Of a stretch of DNA of 64,000 nt, positions 22,101 through 32,937 are shown piece after piece. Within the stretch, counting starts at the first letter, position 1; every line of letters begins with the position of its first letter. The DNA lies in assembly GCA_033085395.1 (NCBI GenBank), contig JANQBS010000052.1, forward strand, positions 62,001-126,000, read 5' to 3'. A model generated the notes under the pieces. The model was not told the DNA's origin, did no database searches, and was given only the letters and a program-made list of their open reading frames with translations. A program made the position numbers and the translations under genes. This stretch comes from Xanthoparmelia taractica (lineage: Eukaryota; Ascomycota; Lecanoromycetes; Lecanorales; Parmeliaceae).

Positions 22101-24574
22101 GGTTTGTTGTGGTCGCTTTGTTGTCGCAAGTAGAAGTTGAGGGGCATCAATCGGCGGTCATGTCAGAGAATTAGAAGATAGTAAACAGGATAGGATAGTA
22201 TTGGCAATGTATAATAGAGTGAGTGGGTGAGTGAGTGAGTGAGGGTTCAAGAGTGTGCGGTCATTATTTCAACGAATCAATTGGGAGTAAAGACATGATG
22301 ATAATCAAGTAAAAAAGGAGTTACTTTGTGTTACTATCTTTGACGCCTTTGTTGCCCCCCTCCCCTGTTCACAACACGAAACCCTACTAGCGCGGTTGCC
22401 GCTTAAAATTGCAACCGTCGACGCGAATAGAATTAAAGTACCTTACCTTCTCTAAGTACTTCTACAACCCGCCACCGGAGACTTTGAATAGCTTCACATT
22501 ATTCTAGAGTACCTTCAGAATATGTATGAAGTACGTACGTAATCAAGAAGTACAGATTATGTGGCCTTTACGTCATCTCAGTCTTCCAATTGCCCGCTGT
22601 TTCTTATTTTATAACAGTACTGCGCAGGGTATGTAGCTGTTCAAAACATGGCATTCTGTACTCTGCGAATATGAGTCTAATGAGTCTATTGGAAACATTT
22701 GCCCCCGTCGCGACACCACTTGACCAGACCGATCTAATTTGCGGATTTGGATTGACTCGGTAGCGACGAGTGGACAAAATGCGTCTGCCAGTCTTGAGTA
22801 CTCGTTCCAGGTAACACGTCCATCTGCCACTTCATCCCAATCAGCAGCCTTTCAATTACAATTTGGATGCCATGGGCCACGAATCTCTTCTGCTCCTTGG
22901 GCTTGGGTAACACTTAAGGCAAACTGGAGCAGTATCATCTCGTCATCATACATGATTCCCCCTAAAAAAAAGAGCACCTGCATATGCCACTCTTTACTTG
23001 TGTCTTCGCACTTCTAAAATCCCACATCTCCCGGAATTGTCATGCTCCAACGCAAGTCATTCCACGCAAGTCATCCCACGCGACTCAAAGTCAAAGCAAC
23101 CGACCTCGCAACGGAAATGCTCAGCCTGATTCTCCAATATTGCAGTCTCAGACATGCAATAACATCAGCTGCAAATTGTGATGCTGGATACTCTACCACA
23201 TTGTTGAAATCTCGGAAGGGAGATCTTCAACGGTTGTCTGCGGAGAATAGTGTACCTGCTCTGGAATATCTGCTGAAAACTCTATTCTTCTAGATCTATG
23301 AGCTGACAGTTACGGGCTGAGAAGGGAGATGATGTTTTGAGAAGAGTGGACTTGAAAGCTTCCAGCTTTTGTTATGGCGAGGTCTATCTACCAGACTCGA
23401 AGTCTTTACAAAATGTAAAAGGAGTGAAGATGCCATCCGACCGAAGACTCTGCATTGATGCCTGATGGGATGCTCTCGGTAATAGATGAGCTAGTTCAAA
23501 TGAAGTTTGGTCTATTGACATATCTTGGCCTTCTGTTGTCAGACGCGCTGGCGTCGTTCTCAATTATCCACTGCTTACTGAGTACTGAGTCGCACAACGC
23601 CTCCAGACTCCTGTCTCACCTCCGCCATCAGCGTCTTGGAACATCTACGGGAGGTTTCACAAGCTTTGCTTTTTTCCGCGTCATTGGACTGCTGACAGTA
23701 TACGGGCAGCGATAGGTGGATCATTGCACGTAAATTAAGCGTCCAATTCACAATCCCTCAGAATTTCTGTTCTGATCTGAAGTATGAACCTCATTTGCCA
23801 TCAAGACTCGTTCAGGTCATTTGTCAACTATGACCGTAGCCATAAGAACCTTGACACTTACCTACAATCATGACTCTTCTTGGTCTTGTGAAAGAAGTTT
23901 GGGCTTAAGATATTCAAAGCACATTCCCATATCTTGCAGCTGCTGAAAAACGAAAGTCTGATAAGTATGTCACTATCAACACCGAAGCTTAGTCGTTGCA
24001 ACAGGAATACTTGAGAACGGCCCTGGCTGCCATCTGAGCTCTGTTCTCTACGTCAAATGCTATTCATTAGGTGTTCTGTCGTGGTGAAAGCCAACCCTTT
24101 CCGTTTGATACCCGGAAAGTGTGCAGAAATCGCAAATCCTAAGCTTTCAAAGGGACCCATTTTTTGACAGCTTCTCTGAATGAAGAAGCTTCAAATTATT
24201 AGAGAGACTTAGGAATTTATTGAGATAAAAATCGGCCTATTCCGTTTGATACTCGCACGAGTTCGCTAAAAATTTCGAAAGACGTGAGCTCTTGAGGATA
24301 CTGTTGCTTGACAATTTCTCTGGCTGAAAGATCTGAATCAGTAGGGAGACTTAGGTTTCATGAAAGTTGCATCTGTCTATTTAGAGATCACCTCTGAAAT
24401 TGGTTGTCTGAAAGGAAGCTACGTCGTACTGAGCAGAATCTGCAGGCCCCTGTCCTTTCTTGTTGGCGAGGTCTTGAAACTCAGTCAACACTCACATTTA
24501 CACATCATATCAACAAGCACCTCTCCCACTGAGTCCACATCCAACGGAAAGCTTTCAGACGTTATACCACAATC
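22101..24574. other. Intergenic, 2.5 kb, with a tandem duplication
   Basis: No gene is supported. A GAGT tandem lies at about 22212-22242 and TACCTTACC/AAGTACTT words near 22440-22465. A diverged direct duplication of about 140 bp occurs at 24096-24370, described separately. Two plus-strand frames at about 23042-23293 and 23455-23715 have no recognisable features. Confidence 0.4.
24096..24370 (+). repeat. Diverged tandem direct repeat, two units of about 140 bp
   Basis: Both units start with TTCCGTTTGATAC (about 24099 and 24240). Both continue with a weakly similar middle and the words TTGACA and TTTCTCTG/CTTCTCTG, and end with AGAGACTTAGG / GGGAGACTTAGG (about 24202 and 24345). The pair ends about 200 bp upstream of the dynamin-family start, so it may belong to that promoter. 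Confidence 0.6.
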
Positions 24575-27500
24575 ATGGCAAGCCAACCAGCTAATCTCGC
24601 CGATCCGATACTTCTAGGAAAAATTGACAAATTCTTCGAGCTCGGAATCGGAGAGTATGTCGCGCTGCCACAGGTACTTTTCCACCCCACCATGCGGTCT
24701 TGTGTAGCTATTAACCACCCCTCAGTTGCTTGTTGTGGGCGATCAGTCAAGGTAACATCATGTCTAAGAAGGCACAGAGTACAACTCATCAGCTAATTGA
24801 CCTCTAGTGGCAAGAGCTCAGTCCTCCAAGGTTTGACTGGACTACCCTACCCACGTGACAGCGGCCTATGCACGCGTTTTGCGACACAGATTACATTCAG
24901 AAGGAATCCGACGACGAAGATTGCCGTGTCCATCATTCCAGCCGAGAATGCGCCATCTGACTACGCAGAAAAGCTTAAGGCGTGGCGCAAGGATGACCTC
25001 GTCTCACTCGAGCTCCAGACTTTCGCAGACATCTTGAAAGAGGTAAGTTCCAACTGTGCCCGTCTTGTGTTGGGCCTCATTAGCCCTGAGGGGCCGCACT
25101 GATTGTCGCTATTCTGCAGGTCCAGGATCTCATGGGCTTAGGACAGGCTGGCAGCGGCGGCAACAAGAAGACCTTCGCCGATGACGTACTCAAGATAGAG
25201 ATATGCGGCCCTGACCAAGAACATTTGAGCGTCATAGACGTTCCCGGAATATTCAAGAAATCGACACCAGGTGTGACGACGAAAGCTGACATGACCATGG
25301 TCCGCAACATGTGAGTCCATTTTTTTTTTTTTTGGCTGATCTCTTCCTCATACGTGGCACAATGCAAGTCGTAAGACATGTCTTAAGGAGTAGTGTACTC
25401 TTCGGACCTGCTCCACTGTTTGGTTTCCGTCTTGGAAAGGTATGCTGACTCTAAGGACCTGAAGGGTGACCACTTACATGCGAAACCCTCGGTCCGTTAT
25501 TCTCGCAGTCATCCCAGCCAACGTGGACATCGCTACTCAGGAGATTCTGGAGATGGCCGAGGAACTGGACGTCAAAGGCGAGCGAACTCTCGGGGTCCTT
25601 ACGAAGCCAGATCTGGTCGATAAGGGTGCTGAGCCCGCAATCATCGACATCATCGAGGGCAGGAGCCATGTCCTCAACCTCGGATGGTGCATCGTGCGGA
25701 ATCCTGGCCAGCAAGCATTGGCCAATGGTCTATCCGATGCAGCAGCCAGCGACCGACATGCCTTAGAAAAGGCTTTCTTTAAGAGCGAACAGCCGTGGTC
25801 AAGTGTCTCGACGGACCGGGCTGGTATTGAAGCACTCCGAATTCGGTTGGTCGAGATCCTTGCGGAAATGATAAAGCGCGAGTTTCCTAGGGTACGTGTC
25901 GCTTCTTCGCCGAAATCCTAGGGAATTAGCAATATCTGGCCTACTGTATGTGACAAGCTACCTGTTACTAACACGCTATGACAGGTGAAAGCTGAGATAA
26001 GTGCGAAGTTGAAATTTTGCAAACACCAGCTAGATGCTTTGGGCCCCAGTCGAGCAACCCGCGATCTGCAGTATAAGTTCCTGCTCGAACTCGCTACACA
26101 GTATCAAAACATCACCTCCCTTGCCTTAAAAGCTCATTACGGAGGGAACGACGTGTTCGACACGTCGCCCAAATTGAAGCTGGCTACCGCCATTGTCAGC
26201 CGAAATGCGAAATTCTCGGACGACGTCTGGCACAGAGGTCACGCGATGGCATTTTACAAAAACAATGAAGCGAAGGAGAGCAACTCATCATCGACACCAT
26301 CCACGTTCGGCAGTTCATCGCCGTTCGCCGCCAATGTACCGCCTGCCTTCGGCGCCATCCCAAAGGCCAAACCTCCAGCAAAAAGTCCTGATATTCTAAT
26401 TCACGACCGCAGAAGTGTTCGATACGAGGAAAACTATGATGAATTGGAAGACATATTGCAGGAGAACAGTACGATTGCCCTGCCCAAAACTTCCGGCATC
26501 AAGAAATGGCTGGAAGAAGTATACAAGGGCTCTCGTGGATTTGAGTTGGGCACCTTCGACGCCTCTCTTTTGCCAATCATCTGGAAGAAACAGTCTTCCA
26601 ATTGGGAGGCGCTTGCAATCGGATATGTCGAAGATATTATATTATTGGTTCATTCCTTCAATGTGGCACTGTTATCCACGGTTTGCAGTGACCTACGAGC
26701 ACGTCAGGCTCTGCATTCGATACTGCTGGACCAGCTCACAGATCGGTATAAGAAGAGCATTGACCACACAAAATTCTTGCTGACTGTTGAGCGATCCGGC
26801 ACACCAATGACCATGAACCATTACTTCGCGGATAATCTCGAGAAGAGGTAAGCAAACACCCCCAGTATTCCTTACAGCGTGAGATGTAAGACCCATGTTT
26901 CACTTGGTCTTACTCCCAGCAAACTCTTGATTCGAAACAGATTTCACCATGTCCTGGGCTATCAAACCCTTAGAATGCTTTTATATCTGACGCTGCTTAC
27001 GTGGCTCACTTTCGTTTATTTTGATATGAGCTAATACTTCCCCAGCCGCTCCGCTAGGATGAAAGCTACCATGGAAAAGATGGCAACCTGTACGTACACT
27101 CCGGAGTTGTTCATCTTTCGCACTAGAGTCTGAGTCACAAGACGTCATGGGGGAGCTAAACCCTTCTTTTGTCCCAAGGCCTACTTCACATTTCAATCTC
27201 AAGGCCCGAAGGAGTAATGCTGACCCCGAAGTATGTGCAGGGGATCCGAACCAACGCAAAGTGGTCAAGCTCGATGCAATCCTCAATCAAGGCGTCACTA
27301 CCGGTAGCAATGTCCAGCACACAGTCGACGATCTCCACGACATCCTCCACTCATACTACAAGGTTGCCCGGAAACGTTTCGTGGACATTGTCTGTATGCA
27401 AGCCGCGGATTACTTCCTTGTGACAGGCCATGACGCGCCAATCAAGGTCTTTTCCCCAAAGTTCGTGAGCGAATTGACCAACGAGCAGCTGGAAGCGATC

Positions 27501-27593
27501 GCGGGGGAGGATCTGGTGTCCAAGAGAAAGCGGGAAGATTTGAAGCGGAAGATTGAAAATCTGGAGGTTGGGAAGAAGATTGCCTTGTCCTAG
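24575..27593 (+). CDS. Dynamin-family GTPase, 745 aa, eight exons
   Basis: Large GTPase of the fungal dynamin/Mx-like group. Exons: 24575-24673, 24726-24751, 24808-25042, 25120-25310, 25465-25891, 25985-26847, 27046-27089, 27241-27593; all phases close. The P-loop GDQSSGKS is at residues 38-45, split between exons 2 and 3. G2 lies in CTRFAT, G3 reads DVPG (160-163) where most dynamins have DLPG, and G4 TKPD is at 230-233. A stalk region carries a Ser/Phe-Gly/Pro insert. The C-terminal GED-like segment (HTVDDLHDILHSYYKVARKR) ends in a basic, coiled tail. No PH or Pro-rich domain is seen, so it is not a classical endocytic dynamin. Such genes are multicopy in many Pezizomycotina, and the cell role of this one is unknown. 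Exon 7 (44 nt) is the least certain. Confidence 0.9.
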
Positions 27594-28014
27594 AAGCGAA
27601 TCTTGGGGATGGTGTGTTACTCGAAGCAAACGAGATCAGGGTAGTATGTATCGTGACGAGGCCTCTTGTGAAGTAGGGTATGTTTTCATTGTACAATATT
27701 CTCGGTCGACGTGGCCCTTAATACATGTCGCGATTCCGGTACCAAGCCTCTGCAATGCAGTCATCAGCGCTTTCCTCTCCGTTTGGTGGAAATCTCAAGG
27801 CCCGACAATCTTAAGCGGTCTGCGGTCTTCCATCTGCCATATCACCACGTAAGGGTCTGACGCGATTATATTCTAGATATTACAAACACTCTGTCCCTCA
27901 GATCAAACTGATACTTAACCCCTTAACGCGCCATCGCGTGTAAGAGTGAATACGGTTATCTCTGGTGATACGGAGCAGAATCTTCTTCTTCTTCTTCCTC
28001 CTCTTCTGGTTACC
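27594..28014. other. Convergent intergenic region
   Basis: This short spacer lies between the 3' ends of the dynamin-family gene (+) and htd2 (-). A CTT/CTC trinucleotide run at about 27980-28010 lies just past the htd2 stop. Nothing codes. Confidence 0.5.
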
Positions 28015-29307
28015 TTACTCTTCTGCCGGAACATCCTCATCGGGACGTATCCACATTTGATCGAATTCCAAGTCTGCCTTGGTTTTCTTTTGAATATCCA
28101 CTTGCTCTTTAGGTATGCCCTCTAGTTCAGGATCGCCCTCCTGCGGCGGAGGTTCCTGCGCAGAAGCACCGCTACTAGGTCCTGAGTCTTTGAACCGCCT
28201 GTCCAAAGTCTTGAAAGTTCCTTTGACGGCAATTAGACCATCCGGTCGCTCGATCCAGACATCCCAAATTGTGATCCCCTTTAGATCACTACTCCCCTCT
28301 TTTTTTCTGACACATATTCTCATCTCCTCCTCCGCGTAAAGAGGCGTCCAATTTCTATACGTAAGACTCTGTATTTTTTGAGCTCTCTGCGAGGATGATT
28401 TGCCACCACCCGCCAGTTTCCGGAGATAGCTTTGTAGAACCTCGGCCATCAGTACTACCGTCAAAGGTCCTTGTACCAGCAGATTTCGGTGCCCTTCTAC
28501 TTCGCGACAGTAAGCCTTATCGAAATGGATAGCATGTGCGTTGAACGTAAGCGCTGAAAATCGAAATAGCAATTCTCGAGTCGGGACCATTGTGTGAGAA
28601 AAGTGGCACTCCATCTTTGACTGGAAACCATAATCCGAAGTTTGACTGTCAGCCTGAGAGCTTTCTTGGTCACCATCCTGCAGAAAAGCCAAAATCCGAC
28701 CTTCTATGAGAAACGCCCTCGCGTGTGGCCTATCCTCGTCTTCTACAGAATTCACAAAATTGGGATCTCTTGGATGTTTACCAGCATAGATTTTTCTGAT
28801 GACCTTGACGTAAGCTCTTTCTTTTCCTTCGGTCCTCCTGAAAATAACATCCCCAATCCGCTCAAGACAAAAGAACGGCTCTCCATCCGTGGGGATATTC
28901 CGTAGGAACGCCATATTGCCACCTGCCCACAAACTTCGCGTAAAAGAAGGCCCGGGGGAATACCAAGATTCCGTGCCATCTGGAAGGAGAGAAGCGGTGG
29001 CTTGCCCGGTTGGAAAGTAGACGAGGTGGTGTGTGGGCTGTAAGCCGTCAAGCGCGTGGTTGTGCCGTCGGTGAGGGGCCACCCTTTCATCGGGAAGAAA
29101 ATCTTGCAACGTCAATCTGAGAGATCTGGCTCGAGTCGGTGATATGTAATCTGTTGAGTATGGAATTGTGCGTGAGACCATTTCGTTGTAGAGAGTGGAG
29201 GAGTTGGAGGAGTAGTGGGGAGATGGAGGTTGATGGACAAGGGTAAGACGACATCTCCTCAATGTGTGGAAGGGAAGAGCACGTCCGGGGGGGAATTTGA
29301 CCGCCAT
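28015..29307 (-). CDS. htd2: Mitochondrial hydroxyacyl-thioester dehydratase type 2, 430 aa
   Basis: 3-hydroxyacyl-ACP dehydratase of mitochondrial type II fatty acid synthesis, the route that supplies octanoate for lipoic acid. Single exon. The N-terminus is rich in Arg, Leu, Pro and Ser and poor in acids, fitting a mitochondrial presequence. The hot-dog fold is marked by the family block FRFSALTFNAHAIHFDKAY, followed by EVEGHRNLLVQGPLTVVLM, which holds the hydratase-2-like catalytic Asp/His pair. An N-terminal hot-dog-like half contains HHLVYFPTG and PTHH phrases typical of fungal Htd2. The acidic, disordered tail is longer than in yeast. It diverges from the Spc1 gene across only 137 bp. 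Confidence 0.88.
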   Translation of the reverse strand: MAVKFPPGRALPFHTLRRCRLTLVHQPPSPHYSSNSSTLYNEMVSRTIPYSTDYISPTRARSLRLTLQDFLPDERVAPHRRHNHALDGLQPTHHLVYFPTGQATASLLPDGTESWYSPGPSFTRSLWAGGNMAFLRNIPTDGEPFFCLERIGDVIFRRTEGKERAYVKVIRKIYAGKHPRDPNFVNSVEDEDRPHARAFLIEGRILAFLQDGDQESSQADSQTSDYGFQSKMECHFSHTMVPTRELLFRFSALTFNAHAIHFDKAYCREVEGHRNLLVQGPLTVVLMAEVLQSYLRKLAGGGKSSSQRAQKIQSLTYRNWTPLYAEEEMRICVRKKEGSSDLKGITIWDVWIERPDGLIAVKGTFKTLDRRFKDSGPSSGASAQEPPPQEGDPELEGIPKEQVDIQKKTKADLEFDQMWIRPDEDVPAEE

Positions 29308-29444
29308 TGATGAGCATGAGCTCGAAACTCGCGGGAATTGGCGTCAAAATACAGAATTCGGCGAAACAAAACACCGATGGTAGTTCTAGGTCACTTCTAG
29401 TTCTGACGGACGGGAAGCGACACATCTACAAATGCTCAATCAAC
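29308..29444. promoter_or_regulatory. Bidirectional promoter, htd2 / spc1
   Basis: Only 137 bp separate the two divergent start codons. The spacer must therefore hold both leaders and core promoters, or the transcripts overlap at their 5' ends. An in-frame ATG at 29307 upstream of Spc1 overlaps the Htd2 start, but family alignment favours the ATG at 29445 for Spc1. Confidence 0.7.
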
Positions 29445-29866
29445 ATGGCTGACGAGCTTATCCAGCAAGCTCAAGAGCTCTTTGAAGGGCAAATAGTAGG
29501 TGGCTATTCAACATCCCAACTTGCTGGAAGCTGATCTTGTATCCAGGATTTCCAAGGCCAAAAGCAGACCGAGCTCATATCCACCGTCCTTCTAGCTGTC
29601 TCCGGTGTATGTCTCTACCGTTTCTCCCATTCTTCCCCATCGTGGAGGTTGACACCAATGTACTATAGCTTTCTGCATTTATACTCGGCTTCGCACTGCA
29701 GGACATTTACGTTACTCTTTGGACAGGGCTTGCGGGAGCCGCGCTAACATTCGTCGTGGTGGTACCGCCCTACCCTTTCTACAACAAGTCGCCTGAAAAA
29801 TGGCTACCAAGCGGTAGTGGTATGGCAGGATCGGGTATCGAGATTGATGGGAAGAAGATAAATTAG
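29445..29866 (+). CDS. spc1: Signal peptidase complex subunit 1, 102 aa, three exons
   Basis: Small membrane subunit of the ER signal peptidase complex, which helps the complex discriminate signal peptides from membrane anchors. Exons: 29445-29495, 29547-29606, 29669-29866, with introns of 51 and 62 nt in phase. The protein has the family start on EGQIDFQGQKQTELI, two hydrophobic hairpin segments (STVLLAVSGLSAFILGFA and IYVTLWTGLAGAALTFVVVV), and the conserved PPYPFYNKSPEKWLP block after the second. A short polar tail follows. Length matches fungal Spc1. Confidence 0.95.
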
Positions 29867-30159
29867 AGCGGTGGGATGGATTCAGACAGGCCACATAGCA
29901 TGCCGAACTTCAGGCATAATTGAGAGGCACAGAATCCCCTTGGTATGCTTTGACATGCACACATGCTTCACGCGAGTCATGATCTAGCTATCAACATGTG
30001 TCATTGCTCATCAGAGCGGCTGTCGTTGCCGTAACATCTCAATGCATATGCATTGCTTCGTCCTACCATTCCTGATCTATGCAGCTTCTTCATCGATGCC
30101 ATATGCCATGTTCGAGCGCTACTATGTCTTGCGTATCATTTTGACCATAATTGATCTCC

Positions 30160-30692
<533 letters not shown>

Positions 30693-31431
30693 GGCAACCA
30701 GTAAAATTTCTGGGCGCTTGAGTGGAAAGTGGTTTTGATTCGAAATTTCTACGTTCGAAGAAAGGTGCAAGGTAGAGATGACAGTAATAAATTGGAAGTT
30801 CAGTTATAGAAATTGCCTAGGCAAGGGCCCGAATTGTGAGGAAGTTGGAGGTGCTGGAGCACAACGCTTCTAGCAAAGAATAGGTCAGTTGATTTTGCTA
30901 ACGAACAGATCTCATTAGCTGGCGTTAGTCACTGACTTTGTGTCGAAGCGCAAGTGTTGAACGCTGTGGGCAATGTTTGTATTGAGGTGACTGAGTTGAC
31001 TCTTGACTCTTATGTTCGGAACCGGTCAAGCGCCGCCAAGCCCCGCAAATGCAACAAGCCCACCGACTTCAACACTCTTGTTCATTTCAACCACCTCACA
31101 ACTCACCATCATGAACCGCATACAAAGCTCGATACTCTTCTCAACCTCCCCCTCCCGTACACTTATACACTTGCGATCATACATCAAACCTCCAGACTCT
31201 CACCTTTCTTGACCGACCTCTTGCTAATAAAGCTGTTCCTCCACCACTCGATCCTAGCTGACAGATTAAGAGGCTTCTCGCTCATCCTTCTACACAACCA
31301 AGTTATCATTCACTGAGCAGTATAAATCAGCTGCGCATACACCACATCCTTTGCTCACTTCTACTATTTTATTTCCCAACACGGCTGCATATTTCTAAGC
31401 CACCACCACCACCACCACCACCATCAGAACA
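30693..31431. promoter_or_regulatory. Divergent promoter region, hrt1 / Edc1-like gene
   Basis: This 739-bp spacer lies between divergent genes. Its right end is a pyrimidine-rich leader ending in a CAC tandem run (31401-31424) just before the Edc1-like start. A plus-strand frame at 30954-31316 has no recognisable features and I do not call it. Confidence 0.5.
31401..31424 (+). repeat. CAC trinucleotide run in the leader
   Basis: About eight CAC/CCA repeats end a few bases before the start codon of the Edc1-like gene. Confidence 0.7.
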
Positions 31432-32937
31432 ATGCCCCCTCGATCCAGACGTCGTCCCCGAAAGTCGACTAATACTTCACCATCCCACATATCCTCTGTC
31501 CAAAATGATGCCGATGTCTCAGTAGATCTAGATCATCCTAGCGAATCTGATCAGCCAACCCGCATCTTCCATCGAAATGATCATGATCCTGTACCGGATC
31601 CCAGTGTCGTCGGCAACCCCCAACTTCCAAATCCAACAACCCCTCCCCGGCCAGGCTCAATGTATGACGATTTCTTGTACACGCAATACCAAGGCAACCA
31701 ATCGGCTCCTGACATGAATCAACGAAGAAAGAAAAGTCGGAAGTCGAACGGAGGTATTACACGAGCATCAGGAGTGTCAAGGCCAAACCCAATTGAAGCT
31801 TCAATATCAGCGCCCTCTCAAAAGCCTCTCACGCCAAGTCGTCTAAATGAGACTCCGGCTAAAGCATACGCAGGACCCACGTTCCATGCATCTCCAGCGG
31901 CTTCCTCTTTGCCGATGCCGAAATTCTTCTCCAGATCAGTTCCCAATGTGGATAAGACCTCAAGCTTGAAGAGCATGATGGAGCAAGAGGTTGTTAACAC
32001 GACGTCCGAGAGCGACAGTTCCCCCTTTCTGAAGAACAGCCGACCGATGCAGGACCATCAAGCCCGGGAAAATTCACCCCTTGACATTTTCTTCCAAGCC
32101 GACAGGCACGCCAAGGCCCAGGCTCAGGTCCAGGCTCAGATTGGAAGTCCGGCAGTCTCGAATGGCTTGCGGTCAAATTCACAAAATGATATTCGACATC
32201 ATTCCCGCCAACGCACCGACAGCTCCATTGGTGGCATATTTCCATTAGAGATGGATGGCGCAGCAGCAGAAACGCCCGATACTAAAATTGACAATGAGCC
32301 AACCACTCCTGCTCCCAAGGCGATGACCGAGGCCGATGACAGAGATGAGCAGCGCAAGGCTCAAACATTGGAGCTTAAGAAGCTGCTCTACTCTCCAGAG
32401 CCTCTACCTTCAGCATCGTCTTCGCCTGGCTCTGGTACTCCTTTCAAAGGTCAATGTTCTACTTCACCCAAGATTACCCCTCGCGGAGGCTCTCCGGGGC
32501 TCGTCCCAGATACAACGAGCCGAGACCAGCAACGACACGCTTTTCTGCTCGCTTTGGCCCACAAGCAGATCTCAGGGGCAGGCACTAACATTGGTTCTGT
32601 ACCTCAGCGACCGCCTTCTTCCAAGCTCTGGAAAGAGATGTCAGTTCCAAGCTCGCCAGGAGTACAGCCACCCGAGCTCCCAGCTACTCCTACGCAATCT
32701 CGTGTACAGAAGACATCCACCGCCGCCATTGACCATAAACGGCAACACCAAAACGGCTATGCCTCTCCTTATCATCCCTTTTCAGCGGCCTCCAATCCAT
32801 CAGTCAAGCCTCCTGGCGGATTTCAAAAACCGCCCTCTCGTCACTCTAGAGATGCGAAGTTCATTGAAGAAGACCTACGTCGAATCTTGAAGCTTGATGT
32901 TCTTGGTGGTGATGACGCAACTATTGTTCGATCTTGA
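31432..32937 (+). CDS. Disordered protein with Edc1/PNRC-like decapping motif, 501 aa
   Basis: Single-exon gene. The protein is almost wholly low-complexity (Ser, Pro, Asn, Gln), opening with a basic patch. At residues 146-165 (31867-31926) it carries YAGPTFHASPAASSLPMPKF. This follows the pattern YAG-x-F, SP, then LPxPxF seen in the Dcp1-binding and Dcp2-activating peptide of Edc1 and PNRC proteins. A second conserved-looking phrase, SMYDDFLYTQYQ, lies at 76-87. The C-terminus has a helical segment (ELKKLLYSPEPLP; QQRHAFLLALAHKQISG) and ends in FIEEDLRRILKLDVLGG. I infer an mRNA-decapping enhancer acting in P bodies; the sequence itself shows only the motif. CAC repeats just upstream of the start are in the leader. 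Confidence 0.75.
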   Translation: MPPRSRRRPRKSTNTSPSHISSVQNDADVSVDLDHPSESDQPTRIFHRNDHDPVPDPSVVGNPQLPNPTTPPRPGSMYDDFLYTQYQGNQSAPDMNQRRKKSRKSNGGITRASGVSRPNPIEASISAPSQKPLTPSRLNETPAKAYAGPTFHASPAASSLPMPKFFSRSVPNVDKTSSLKSMMEQEVVNTTSESDSSPFLKNSRPMQDHQARENSPLDIFFQADRHAKAQAQVQAQIGSPAVSNGLRSNSQNDIRHHSRQRTDSSIGGIFPLEMDGAAAETPDTKIDNEPTTPAPKAMTEADDRDEQRKAQTLELKKLLYSPEPLPSASSSPGSGTPFKGQCSTSPKITPRGGSPGLVPDTTSRDQQRHAFLLALAHKQISGAGTNIGSVPQRPPSSKLWKEMSVPSSPGVQPPELPATPTQSRVQKTSTAAIDHKRQHQNGYASPYHPFSAASNPSVKPPGGFQKPPSRHSRDAKFIEEDLRRILKLDVLGGDDATIVRS

